The position numbers and the translations under genes are program-made. The notes under the pieces were generated by a model. It saw only the letters and a list, made by a program, of their open reading frames with translations. It had not been told where the DNA came from and made no database searches. A stretch of 64,000 nt of DNA from Closterium sp. NIES-65 (lineage: Eukaryota; Streptophyta; Zygnematophyceae; Desmidiales; Closteriaceae), in the NCBI GenBank assembly GCA_948144175.1, contig CANXME010002062.1:372001-436000 (forward strand). Reading direction: 5' to 3'. Positions 53,283-64,000 of the stretch are shown here, piece after piece (within the stretch, counting starts at the first letter, position 1; each line of letters opens with the position of its first letter).

Positions 53283-55257
53283 TCAAGAAGTGAGCAAGTG
53301 AGGCCAAGTAGGCACAAGACCTAGCATCGTACAAAAGCGCTGATGATCACAAGGTGCAAGTGCCTTGGTAAAGATATCAGCAGTGTTGGCCTCAAAGGCC
53401 ACGTAAGTAGGGCGCAGCTGACCACGCTGCTGCAGCTCACGAGCAAGGAAGTAACGAAGAGCAATGTGCTTCGTTCTGTGCTCCCGACACAAGGCCAGCA
53501 TGGCCTTGTTGTCTACGTACAGAACTGGAGGAGAATGAGGCGGCTCTCCTAGGTCAGTCAGCAGGTAGGTGAGCCAGCGTAGCTCCTGTGCAGCCATGGC
53601 CCCCGCGTAGATCTCAGCCTCACAGCTGGAGCCAAGAACAGAAGACGAGCGGGTAGACCGCCACGAAACAGAGCCGGAGCCAAGGCTGAAGGTGTAACCC
53701 TGTGACGACCGCTGCGTAGCCTGGTCGTCAGCCCAAGAAGCGTCTGCGTGACCTGCGAGGACCACTCGACGTCGCCCTCCAAGCACTAGCCCCATGCCCG
53801 ACGTACTGCACAAGTAGCGCAACACCCTCTTCGCTGCAACCATGTGCTCTGGTCGGTGTCTCCCAGGAGCAACATAGCGTGCCAAGATGCTAAGAGGGTA
53901 TGCTAGGTCAGGTCGTGTGCAGGTCATCAGGTACATGAGGCAGCCAACAAGCTCTGGGTACGGGCCACTCGGCTCTACGGACTCATCCGAAGGCAGAGCT
54001 GAGAGCGAGTGGCGAGTAGACAGAGGAGTGGCCTGAGGCGAGGAGTACATGAAGTCAAAGCGCTGAAGGACCTGCTGCACCATGTGTGACTGAGTCAGGG
54101 TAATGGTGCGCTGTGCTCTGTCCCAGGTGATCTGCAAGCCAAAGTAGCTGCGCAGTTCACCCAGGTCTGTGCACGTGTGTCTCTTCTACAGTTCGGACTT
54201 CACGTGGGCGAGTCCAGCAGTGTCAGCAGTGGCAAAGACCAAGTCGTCGACGTACACGAGGATGTAGAACCGCGGCAAAGAGGTGTCGATGCGCAGAAAC
54301 ATCGACGGGTCCGTAGAAGAAGGAGCAAACCCAAGAGCCGCAAGTGTAGTCCTCAGTGTGTCGTGCCACTCACGGGGCGCCTGGCGGAGACCGTAGACTG
54401 GCCGCCGGAGGCTCCACTGGGTACCAGGATGAAACGACCCAGTGAAGCCAGGTGGGCGGCGCAGCCAGATCTCCTCGTGTAGGCTGCACTGCAGGAAAGC
54501 TGTGCTGAAGTCAAGAGAGTGAAGCTCGTAGTCGCGCTGAGCGGCTATGTGCAGCAGCACCCGAAGAGTGGTCATCTTCGGGGTGGGAGAGAAGGTCTGA
54601 AAGTAGTCAACTCCCTGCCGCTGACTGAAGCCTCGAGCCACGTAACGCGCCTTCAAGACAGGCGAAGAACCCGGCGGCCGCTTCACCCTGAAAATCCACA
54701 TGCCACTGACGATGTTCGCCCCAGGTGGGGGAACCTCGTCGACGTAGGTGCATGTGGACTTCCAGGAAGCCATCTCTGCGTCCATGGCTGACTGCCACTG
54801 AGAGGAAGTAGGGACCCTCGTTCGCCTCAGCGTACGATCGAGGAGTCGGGATGTCTGGTGCATCCGGGTCTCCCTCAGGGGCAATTGGTGTGGACACGAG
54901 ATGAGGCAAAGCAGCAGTAAAACACTGGAACTCCTCCTGCCTGTCCTTAAGGACGTTCGTGCTCAGAGCACACTCTTCCCCGACGGACGGAGGACAGACA
55001 GACTCAGACTCAGCAACAAGACTAGCAGCGTAGTCTAGACGACAGCGAGCAGCAAAGTCGACAAGCTCAGCAACTAGGGCCGACGCAGTAGCGGACTCAA
55101 AGGAAGGGCCAGTGACAACAGTAGACAGGAGACGCATGACAGTAGGACTGGCAGCACGAAGAGAGTCAAACTCCGGGTCAGCAAGAACAGGAAGAGAGGA
55201 CTCTGGAGGAGACGGCAACGGGACACGCAGAGGAGCAGTGGAAGGACGCTGTGCCAT
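53283..55257 (-). pseudogene. copia E RT-RNase H
   Basis: MAQRPSTAPLRVPLPSPPESS, SALVAELVDFAARCRLDYAASLVAES, then a one-base insertion near 54810 shifts to SQWQSAMDAEMASWKS, GMWIFRVKRPPG, LDFSTAFLQC, YGLRQAPREWHDTL, LVYVDDLVFATA. A TAG at 54186-54188 replaces the CAG of SELQKRH in copy A. It continues LGELRSY-equivalent, YLCSTSGMGLVLGGRRRVVLAGHADASWADD, EAEIYAGAMAAQ, YVDNKAMLALC, ADIFTKAL, ending LLTS stop at 53283. Confidence 0.9.
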
Positions 55258-55437
55258 CTGGCGTGTGCCTGGGACCGCAGGAGGACGCGGACGCGGAGCA
55301 CGACTACTAGAGCGAGCAGCACTAACAGGCGACGCAGGACGAGACGCAGGCTCATGACGCTCAGCAAGATCTCCAGTAGGACCAGTGTAGGGAGAAGGAG
55401 CAGGTAGGGGGGAGGCGGGCTGTAACTGTGACCGCGA

Positions 55438-57245
55438 CTAGACAAGCTGTGGACACTCTAAGGGAGGAGCAGGACCAGTAGAGGGCGGGAGACCAAGAAC
55501 CTGCTCAAGGAGCGGAACGAAGTACGGGCGCGGCCGCGCAGCGCCTCCAGAACCAGCAGAGACAGTACCCGTACCCCCAGCGGCAGCACCCCCTAGGCTC
55601 CGTACCCCCAAGCTCAGCACCCCCAGACTCAGCACCCCCAGGCTCAGCACCCCTAGACTCAGCACCCCCAGGCTCCGCACCCCCAGGCTCAGCACCTCCT
55701 GACCCGGCACCCGCAGGCTCAGCACCTCTAGCAGCACCAGAGTCAATAGCTACCACGATAGGCTCGACTGCGTCTTCCCAGGACATACATGATGGGGCAG
55801 GACCCTGAGGGGGGGGAGGGTCTACCGGGGGAGAACCTGGCGCAAGGAAGAACGGCGGTGGGGGGAGGGGCGCAGTGCGGTAGGGGAAGAGACGGTAGTA
55901 GGGCACTGACTCGTCAAAGGTGACGTCCTGGGAGGACAGAACACGGCGCAAGGTGGGGTGGTAAAACTGCCACCCAGGCGCGTCAGGGGGGAAGCCAAGG
56001 AAGACGTAGGGAACAGCACGGGGGGACAGCTTGTCCGCAAACAAGTCGCGGACAAACGCCCGAGATCCCCAGACCCGAAACGCAGACGCATCGCCAACCT
56101 TCCCGGTCCACCGCAAGGTGGGGGAGGTCTCTGGCAATGAGACCCGGGGCTGAAGGTTGAGCTGATGCGCTGCGTACTGAACCGCAAATGGCCACAGAAA
56201 ATGGGGGGCAGCTGCATGGATCATGGACGTACGAGCGACGTCCATGACCATGCCAATGCGGCGCTCAGCAATCCCATTTTGCTGTGGAGAGGCCGAAAGC
56301 GTGAAGGTCTGGCGAATGCCCTGTGCACGACAGAAGGCTCCCAGACGGGCAGAGGAAAACTCTCCGCCTCTGTCAGAGTGCAGACGCAGAGACAGGAAAG
56401 TCCGAGCCGAAACTCTCGCCGAGTTGGAGACGAGCCGTGCGGATCCAGTCGATCAACACCTCAGTGACGTCACCCTTGCTGCGCAAGGGGAACACTTTGG
56501 TGTAACGCGAGTAGTCGTCAACCACCAACAGGAAGTAACGCTCGTGACCCTGGCCACGAACGCGGGCGGGGCCCCACACGTCCATGTGAAGAGCCTGTAG
56601 GGGAGCCTCTGTCGGAGGAAACTCGGAGGAGTGAGGGGCGGCGCGCTGCCACCCCTTGACGCAAGGAACGCAGGTAGGGTCAGGCCCCAAAGGGAGGGGA
56701 GGGAGGGACCGGGGGAGACCAGAGACAAGAACACGGGAGGCCATGCCTCGGAGACGAGGCAGGGAGGGGTGACCAAGGCGGTGGTGCCAAAGGAGAGTCT
56801 GGTTGGATAGGAGACGACACGAGCAGGGAGTAGACTCAGTACCAGACCTGGACTCTGCAATAAACACCTGACTCGACGCAGCTACCGGACCAGACTCAGC
56901 AACCGGAGGAGACTCAGTAGTCAGTGTGTACAGGCTCGACCCCGATCGACGGGTAAACGTGGCCAAGTGTCGGCCCGTCCGAGCACAGGTGCAGTGGGTC
57001 ACCCGCTGACTCGCAGGAGTGAACTGGTCAACCCCTCTATCCTGTAGATCAGCTCCACTCACCAAGTTCGTAGAGAACGAGGGGAGGTAGAGACCTGACA
57101 GGGTGCCAGAGGGGGCTGCCGGACACGGTAAGACAATGGAGAAGCGAGCAAGGACAGGACCCCCACAGGGGTCCGCCACGGAGACCGCATTCGGCCGACT
57201 AAGCGGCGTAAGCGTGGTGCGGTCTTGAAAGAAGGAGCGGGAAGC
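55438..57245 (-). pseudogene. copia E protease end, integrase and linker
   Basis: SGASRSFFQDRT.. (protease start cut at 57256), SGLYLPSFSTNLVSG, LLWHHRLGHPSLPRL, HMDVWGPARVRGQGH, YFLLVVDDYSRYTKVFPLRSKGD, a frame break near 56375, HSDRGGEF in the next frame, MDVARTSMIHAAAPHFLWPFAVQYAAHQLNL, FRVWGSRAFVRD, YVFLGFPPDAPGWQFYHP, then the linker of GGAEPGGAES repeats (55590-55720) and PRPYFVPLLEQVLG. The linker ends at a TAG (55438-55440) where relatives have CAG. Confidence 0.87.
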
Positions 57246-57256
57246 ACCCGAGTTAC

Positions 57257-57680
57257 CTGCTGACTGACCTAGGAGAGCCGCCTCGTTCTCCTCCAGTTCT
57301 GTACGTAGACAACAAGGCCATGCTGGCCTTGTGTCGGGAGCACAGACTGGAGCACAGAACGAAGCACATTGCTCTTCGCTACTTACTTGCTCGTGAGCTG
57401 CAGCAGCGTGGTCAGCTGCGACTTGCTTACGTGGCCTCTCGGGCCAACACTGCTGATATCTTTACCAAGGCACTTTAGCCTTGTGATCATCAGCGCTTTT
57501 GTACGATGCTAGGTCTTGTGCCTACTTGGCCTCACTTGCTCACTTCTTGACCTTGCTTGTACTGTGATCTATCTATACCTGCACTTGCTTGTTTACCTTT
57601 ATATATAATCCTGCATGTGAACTGGCCTTGTGGCCTTGAACTGGTGCACGGAATGTGTGGTGACGTTGTGATCCACCCTG
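57257..57680 (+). mobile_element. inverted copia 3' fragment J
   Basis: Plus strand, RNase H C-terminus (YLLTDLGEPPRSPPVLYVDNKAMLALC, HRTKHIALRYLLARELQQRGQLRLAYVASRANTADIFTKAL), a TAG where copies A and B read CAG, then LLTS stop and 3' untranslated region to about 57680. No LTR. Joined head to head with E at 57256/57257. Confidence 0.85.
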
Positions 57681-58532
57681 AAAATGTACATGCCATTGGC
57701 TACGTTCTCCCCAAGGGGGGGGGGCATCTCTGCGTCCATGGCAGCTCTCCATTGAGAGGCCCAAGGCCCTAACACTGCCTCAGCGTAAGTGCGAGGAGTT
57801 GGTATGTCAAGGGCGTCAGGGTCTCCCTCAGGAGCGAGCAGCATGGCACAGAGGTGAGGGGAAGTGGCTGCCAGGAACTCAAGCTTAAACTGTCTGTCCT
57901 CTAGAGCGTCACACTCAAGGGCAGACTCACCCCCGACGGCCAAAGGACTGATAGGAGGAGCAGTCACAAGAGTAGTTGTGTAGTCAAGGCGGTGATTAGA
58001 GGCAAACTCAGTGACTGAGGCAGCAAGAGCGGAGACAGAGGACAGAGAAATATGGGGGTCGATAACAAGAGAGGCGAGAACGCGGGGTAGTAGTCAGTGA
58101 CAGGAGTAGAGAAGGAAGCAGTGAGGACTCAAGAGGAGAAGGAAGCACAGACGGCGACGAACGAGGCGGACTAGGATGGAACAGGACAATAGGAAGGTCG
58201 AGGAGACAGAGGATAGGGGATAGGGGACAAGGAACGAGCACGAGGAGAGCGAGAATTCCGAGCGTGAGAAAGAGGAGGGGACAAAGGGTGCTGAGAACGG
58301 GGGAAACAGCTGTGGCGGGGTCAGGAGGAGGAAACTTGGGACCGTAGACAGGAGGAGAGGGAGAGGGGAGACCGAGGGCTCGAAGGCCAGAGACAGGAGG
58401 AAGAGGCTGCTACTCCTGCTGCGGCGGCTGCTGCTGCTACTGCTCCTGCTACGGCGGCTGCCACTGCTACTCTTGCTACTCCTGCGGCGGCAGCTGCGGC
58501 TCCTCCAGCTGTGGCTGCTGCTTCTCCAACTG
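57681..58532 (-). pseudogene. copia fragment N (linker and RT start)
   Basis: TAPPISPLAVGGESALECDALEDRQFKLEFLAATSPHL, EGDPDALDIPTPRTYAEAVLGPWASQWRAAMDAE and GENVANGMYIFRV, then an abrupt join. Upstream is a Ser/Ala low-complexity linker (58300-58530). A more diverged relative of A-E. It touches the LTR of gypsy G2. Confidence 0.75.
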
Positions 58533-58900
58533 TGTGAGGATCTAGGATCAAGCTCAAAAAAGAGAATGTGAATTGATTGATTCACCTGGGTACAACACGA
58601 GGCTATATATAGGCTCAACATAAGGCCCAGTAACGAGGTGTTACGCGAAGGTTCTGAGGGTCGCAAAGCGTCCCGAACAAATCTTCCCGAATTCGGTAGA
58701 AGGCAATTCGGTGTCAACTGAAAAGCCAGAATTCGGGGCACGCAACCTAGCTCGGTGCTATAACTATAATAAAATATAGGAAAGCACCTAGCCTAGGAAA
58801 TCAAGCAATTCATGCATGCATATAAATATCCTATGCTAGAAAAAGCATAATAAAGTCAGGGCAAGCAAGCATAGCTGGCATAAGCTGTCGTACTCTCACA
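58533..58900 (-). repeat. 3' LTR of gypsy G2
   Basis: 368 bp; on minus TGTGAGAGTACGACAGC to AGATCCTCACA. Contains the CTATATATAGCC block as in G1. Preceded by TTTGAGGGGGGGACG. Confidence 0.88.
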
Positions 58901-58910
58901 CGTCCCCCCC

Positions 58911-59780
58911 TCAAAGCTGGGTGGCATGAGATACACCCTGCTTGACAAGATAGTCATTGAGAGCACGGCGTGCGTTGCCCATATCAGCTTCTGCAACCCA
59001 GCTGTCCTCAGTGGGGTCATATCCCTTCCAGCGTATCAGGAACTCGAGGGTCTTGCTGCCGCGGCGCCAATGAGAGAGGACGCGCTCCACTTCATACTCA
59101 GGTTCATCCTGGATGAGAACAGGTGGTGGTGGCGGTAGCTGCCGTCCCTGGAACTGTTGGTTGAGGTCCTTGTAGGGCTTCAGTAGCTGAACATGGAAAG
59201 CATTGTGAAGCTTCCATGTAGTAGGTAAGCGCAAGCGGAATGTAACTGGTGTCACCTGTGCCTCAACGAGAAAAGGACCACAGAAGCGAGGCCGGAGTTT
59301 GGATGGGAGGTGAGACAGGTTCAAGTTGCGCGTGTCAAGAAGCACCTGATCTCCGACTGCTACTGAGTGATCACGTCGCTGACGATCGGCATACTGCTTC
59401 TGGGAGTTCTGCATCGTGGTGAGACATCGCTGAGTCTTCTCCCATAGTTGATGCATGGTGGTGACAAAGTCATGTGCGGCTCGGACGTGTGCCGGTGTGG
59501 TTGGCTGCTGTGGTGTAAGTGGTTCCCGTCCGTAACACATGAAGAAAGGAGTTTTCCCTGTGGCCGCATGTGATGCGTTGTTGTAAGCGAACTCTAGGGT
59601 CGGTAACTGTGTGTCCCAGTAGATGACGTCGTCCTTGCAAGCTGTGCGCAATAACTGTTCAACCACCTGATTGAGTCGCTCTGTCTGTCCGTCAGTCTGG
59701 GGGTGGTATGCTGAAGACATTGCAAGTTTTGTCCCCAACAGTCCCATGAGCTCCTTCCAGAATTTACTGGTGTTATAGTC
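58911..59780 (-). pseudogene. gypsy G2 integrase end and chromodomain (5'-truncated)
   Basis: Open from TSKFWKELMGLLGTKLAMSSAYHPQTDGQTERLN (catalytic Glu intact) through LEFAYNNASHAATGKTPFF, GDQVLLDTRNLNL, RLRLPTTWKLHNAFHVQLLKPY to the chromodomain YEVERVLSHWRRGSKTLEFL and WKGYDPTEDSWV, with no internal stop. Cut at about 59778; upstream to 60017 I see nothing recognisable. Confidence 0.9.
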
Positions 59781-60017
59781 ATAGTAGGCTCCAATGTGCC
59801 TAAAACGAAAGATAGAGTGCACAGTCGGATTTCTGCACAGCGGCTTCAAACGTTCATAGCGTTCTGGTCACAACATCAAATGACTTGATTCAACTTGGAT
59901 CTGGAGCGTCTTATTTTCGCCTACACTAGGCAATTTAGATCGCACGATTTGACCAAGTATTGACGACACAGCGTCGGTTTGAACGAACGACACTATGGCA
60001 GCAACATTGTCTTAGAA

Positions 60018-60598
60018 CACAAGATAGGAAGAGTTAGGAAGAGTTACGAGTTGGGAATGACTTCCAGCTCCTACAAACCCCAAGAGCCGAGGTACAGTGA
60101 TGTGGAACAGTGCCACACTGTCCCCAACCACGAAGGGTCTCGAAACTACCCTTCACTAGGGCCTACACCAAGTGAAATGTTACACTACACAAAGTAATGT
60201 AACTATCTTCAATATCTTGAGGTGTACCCTTTTGGCGAGCTTCGAAATCACTTGAGGCTTGACACCAAGGCTCGGGCTCTTCATCACAAACTCATCCTTG
60301 GGTTCTTGATGGGTCTGCTGCACACACCTGCAACACGCCGAACGTTCCGTACAGGACAAAATAGAAACCGCGCACGACAAAATAGAAACCGCGCGCGAGA
60401 CACAAACGACCGCGTAACACGCGTCTAGCGATAACTCGCTATTGACTCTATACACACACTCGACATCATGACTCAACATTCACACACAATTATAAGCATG
60501 AAATATATATTATCCCATGCCCTCATACCATTCCATACAAACACACATGCACGCACACGGACAACAAGCCGAGTGCAAACCGTAGGGTTGCACCAACA
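60018..60598 (-). repeat. 3' LTR of copia H
   Basis: On minus starts TGTTGGTGCAACCCTACGG at 60598, after polypurine CCGAGGGGGAGTT. The lower end is approximate. A tandem pair CGGTTTCTATTTTGTCGTGCG occurs at about 60358-60395. Solo copy at 23449-23985. Confidence 0.75.
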
Positions 60599-63500
60599 AA
60601 CTCCCCCTCGGATTGTTGGCCTTAGGATATGTTGCTCTCATCATGTCAGCCGGCTGCCCCGTGGTCTTCACGTACCGCAACTCAACTTCACCCGCGGTCA
60701 CCATGCTCCTCGTCCAATGCCACTTCACCCTCATGTGCTTTGTGAGTCCATGCAACACAGGGTTCTTAGCAAGAGCAATGGCACCCTGGCTGTCACAGTA
60801 GAGTGGGGTAGGTCCTTGCTGCTCCTCCCCCAATTCAGCCAACAAACGCCGCTGCCACACAATCTCCCGTACGGCACGGAAGAGTGCCATGTACTCGGAC
60901 TCTACCGAGCTCAAAGCTTGGTCAACCTGCTTCTTGCTCTCCCAAGCAGTTGGGCCTCCACCAACACAGCATATGAAGCCTCCCACACTTGTCATGTCCT
61001 CTGGTTCTGATGCATATGAAGCATCCGAGTAGGCGGTGAGGAACAAACGCCCGGGTTCAACACCATCCGCGCCCTTTTGGCGCCTTTGTGCCGCCGCCGA
61101 GTATTGCAGCCCAACGGTCGGTGTTTGGCCAAGATACTTGGCCACCCTCATTCCAGCTGCTACCTGCTCCTCATTAGGGCATTGCACAACCCTAGCCAGC
61201 TGCCCGGTAGCAAACGCGACGTCCGGTCGGGTGTTTACCGCCGCATACATGAGGCTGCCCACCAACGAGTGAAAACGGCGCCTCTCTTCTTCACAAACGC
61301 TCTCCTCCTCTGGTCCCTTCACACACTTGAACCCAGAGGGAAAGGGAGTAGCCACATGACCTTCACTCTGGCCAAAATTGGCAGCCAACGCCTCCAGGTA
61401 CTTCCGTTGGTGCACTCGCATGCTCCGCTTCTCCACGTCTCGTTCGATGTGGAGCCCAAGGTAGAAGTTCACGTCACCAAGGGACTTGCACTTGAACTTG
61501 TCATGCAGCTTCAGCATCACCTCCTTCACAAGGTCAGAGGAGGGTGAGAATATAAGAATGTCATCCACATAAACCACCATGAAGCTCCTCTGCTCCCCCT
61601 CGCCAAGCATGAACAAGGAGTGATCGGCCGTTGAGGGAGTGAAGCCGATCTACTCCAACACTTCGCGCAGCTTCATGTACCATTGCCTAGGGGTCTGCTT
61701 CAGCCCATAGAGGGCCTTCTTTAGCTTCCACACTCTGCCACTACCATCATCAAACCCCTCTGGCTGCGCCATAAAAATCTCCTCCTCAAGGATGCCGTTG
61801 AGGAATGCCGTTACGATGCCCATTTGTTTTACTACCCATCCTTTGTTGGCGGCTCCCGTGAATAGGGTTCGCAGCGTCGTCGGCTTCACCACAGGGGCAA
61901 ACAGCTCCTTGAAGTCCACCTTCTCCTTCTGCTGGTACCCCTTGGCTACAAGCCTAGACTTGTAGCGCTCGATCTTGCCGTCGGTATCCGACGTGATTTT
62001 GAAGAGCCACTTGGACGTTACCGCCGTACGCCCCTCCGGTAGCTCCACCAATTCAAACGTGTCATTCTCCTTGATGCTCTTCAGCTCACTCTCCATGGCC
62101 TTCTTCCACTCCTCAGCATCACTACTCTCCAAATCCTCCTTGAGAGTTGCTGGTTCTCCCGGCATCTCCACCGGAGAGAAGAACGCGAAGGCACACTCCT
62201 CGTAGTCACTCTCCTCGTCGTCTCCGACCATCATTGCCGCTCCGGCCAGGGCTGACTTGCCCTGCTTTCCCGGCGCATCATAGGTCAGCCTATTAGGGGG
62301 TTGAACTCTCCTCTTCCCCCTTCCTTCCTCCTCAGCTGCAGGGACTTGAAGGCCTTTCCGTTGCTGCGGTGTGGCTCGAATCCGTGGAGCACTCGTAGTA
62401 CGGGAAGGGAGTGACGGTGCATGCTCGCTCACTTGCTGCACCTCCTCCTCTTCTTCCTCTGCATCATTGGCCTCCTCTCCCCCATTCACAAGGGAGGATT
62501 GCCTCGTGGTTGTGCTGCCGCTGCTCAGCTCCAAAGGCAGCTCCACATGCTCCAAACCGGAACTCTTCACCTCCCCAAACCGCACGCCTATCTTCGCCTC
62601 ATTCTCCGCCTTCCAATCTTTGTACATGAAGTTCTCCATGAACTTGCAGTCCCTGCTCACCAAGAACTTCTTGGTGAATGGATCCCAAAGAAGCCATCCC
62701 TTGCTGTTTTGAGCCATGCCCAAGTGCACGGCCCACACCGCCTTGGCACCAAGCTTGTTGTGCCGAAGATGCTTAGGCACGAGCGCCATGCACATGCACC
62801 CGAACACCCGAAGCATATCCACCTTTGGCTTCCTTCCTAGCCACTCCATATAGGGCACCCATTTGTGTGCTCCCACATGAGTCAAGGCTCGGTTCTTGGC
62901 CACACACGCGCTCCGCACCGCATCAGGCCAGAAATAGTCGGGTAGCCCGGCTTCAATGAGCAACCCGCGTGCCGCCTCCGTGATTGTGCGGTTCGCTCGC
63001 TTGGCGATGCCGTTCATTGCAGGGGAGTATGGCATGGTGAGGGTGTGCGGAATGCCATTCTTCTTCAGCCACAACCCAAACTCCTTGCTCAGGAACTCTC
63101 CCCCTCGATCGGTGTGGATTGACTTGACTAGACGGTCTTGTTGCCGCTCCACCATCGGGAACCAATCCGCCTTCAACGTTTCAGCCACGTCGCTCTTCTT
63201 GGCCAGCACGTACACCCAAGTCATACGGGTGTAGACGTCCACAATAGTGAGGAAGTACTTAGCTCCAGCAGCTCCAAGCTTCAGGGGGCCCACCACGTCC
63301 ATCACCACCTCATCAAGTGGTGCCTTAGCCGTTGCCTCCGAACTAGAGAATGGGAAACGGGCGAACTTGGCTTGCATGCACGTCGGGCAGCCAAGTACCT
63401 CATCGGGCTCCCCCTTCACACGTATGCCAGCAACCATCTCATTCTTTACTAGCTGCTGCAAGATGGGCAGGGCCATATGCCCCATGCGCCGATGCAAGGT

Positions 63501-63890
63501 GAGCCAATCACACTCCCCCGTAGCCGAAGTTGGATTGGAGAATGCCGCGCTCGCAATAGCGCCCCACATACTCTCTCCGTAGTCCTCCTCCGCTGCTGCC
63601 TCGGGGTTCTCCTCACCCTTTTGCTGCTCCTTGGCTGCTGTACCTCTCTCCATAGGTTCACCAAGCTTGCTGGTCCCTCCAAGATTGCACTTCTTGGACT
63701 CCTTCTCCTTAGCGCGACCGTCCACGCAATCGCCGCTACCAACCGCTCCACCTTTGGTGCTGACGCTTGCTGCCACTTGCCTCTCCTTAGGCATTGGGAC
63801 CACAGGGATCTGCCACATCTCGTTGTAGACATCTCTGTCCTCATGAAGGTCCCAAAGAATCCGATCGCCCTCGTGTGAGATAGAGTACAT
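60510..63890 (-). pseudogene. copia H pol: pre-integrase, integrase, RT, RNase H
   Basis: One frame with a single TAG at 61650-61652. GAG-pre-integrase WLTLHRRMGHMALPILQQLV with CPTCMQAKF; integrase MDVVGPLKLGA, IHTDRGGEFLSKEF, YSPAMNGIAKRANRTITEAARGLL; linker rich in Glu (AEEEEEEVQQVS); RT EEWKKAMESELKSIKENDTFELVELP, KWLFKI, RLVAKGYQQKEKVDF, VVKQMGIVTAFLNGILEEEIF, ALYGLKQTPRQWY, VVYVDDILIFS; RNase H AYSDASYA, SSVESEYMAL, LPLYCDSQGAI-like and HMRVKWH. Catalytic changes: integrase Glu is Lys (63000-63002) and the first RT Asp is Gly (61818-61820). Confidence 0.92.
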
Positions 63891-64000
63891 GGCCCTGCAT
63901 CATGGGGCAAAGGAGGTGGTGTGGCTGAGGCGTTTGTTGGAGGAGATCGGAGTGTGCCAGAGGGAGCCGACTGTGATTTTCTGTGACAATGAGTCGGCGG
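60599..64000 (-). mobile_element. Ty1/copia element H (5' part beyond window)
   Basis: A different copia lineage from A-E: longer LTR and an integrase-RT polyprotein with an acidic linker. Runs off the right edge at the protease/pre-integrase boundary. Confidence 0.9.
63891..64000 (-). pseudogene. copia H protease/pre-integrase edge
   Basis: Minus reading continues upstream as LSQKITVGSLWHTPISSNKRLSHTTSFAP, plausible sequence between protease and the pre-integrase zinc region. Cut by the window edge. Confidence 0.45.

Larger units (their letters stand above)
52961..57256 (-). mobile_element. Ty1/copia element E, 5'-truncated at the protease
   Basis: Minus: protease end, integrase, linker, RT, RNase H, polypurine tract, 3' LTR 52961-53085. 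Best-preserved integrase of the family here. The 5' part is replaced at 57257 by an inverted fragment, J. Confidence 0.88.

Overview
The window looks like a piece of a repeat-rich streptophyte (charophyte-type) green algal genome; I infer this and cannot prove it. The reasons are spliced GT-AG genes, plant-style Ty1/copia and Ty3/gypsy elements primed by initiator-Met-like sites, chromodomain gypsy elements, a plant-like GET3 gene, and a gypsy element carrying a cytosine-5 DNA methyltransferase, a combination I recall as reported from charophytes and dinoflagellates. Only one host gene is recognisable. Everything else is retrotransposon sequence, mostly broken and nested.

Layout. 1-2987: 3' part of copia element A (+). 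2988-4457: copia-like protease fragment X (-). 4560-8480: chromodomain gypsy G1 (+) with its 3' LTR. 8642-14596: copia B (+), with a 262-bp TA-flanked DNA element inside. 14597-22693: K-family gypsy gag G3 (-), split by a complete short-LTR copia, C (15428-21898, 5-bp target duplication). 22694-23448: LTR, primer site and leader of another copia. 23449-23985: solo LTR of family H. 23990-27802: copia I (-), itself split by a GTCGAC-rich repeat Y2. 27948-32469: host GET3 gene (-), seven exons. 33351-35940: copia F gag (+), split by D, a 1.7-kb non-autonomous short-LTR element. 36213-41834: K1 gypsy (+) holding a second D-like unit and repeat Y1. 41992-52960: K2 gypsy (-), split by L (43340-51584), the methyltransferase-bearing gypsy. 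52961-57256: copia E (-). 57257-57680: inverted 3' fragment J. 57681-58532: copia fragment N (-). 58533-59780: gypsy G2 (-), same family as G1. 60018-64000: copia H (-), running off the window.

Biology. Two things stand out. First, L places a C5-methyltransferase domain between protease and reverse transcriptase in an unbroken 799-codon frame, while the gag, RT, RNase H and integrase parts around it carry stops or frameshifts. Many premature stops across the window are CGA to TGA or CAG to TAG when checked against paralogous copies, the trace expected from deamination of methylated cytosine. Second, the GET3 introns contain degenerate copies of the exon edges next to them, at most of the exon-intron junctions. 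GET3 itself (tail-anchored protein targeting ATPase, 385 aa) appears intact.
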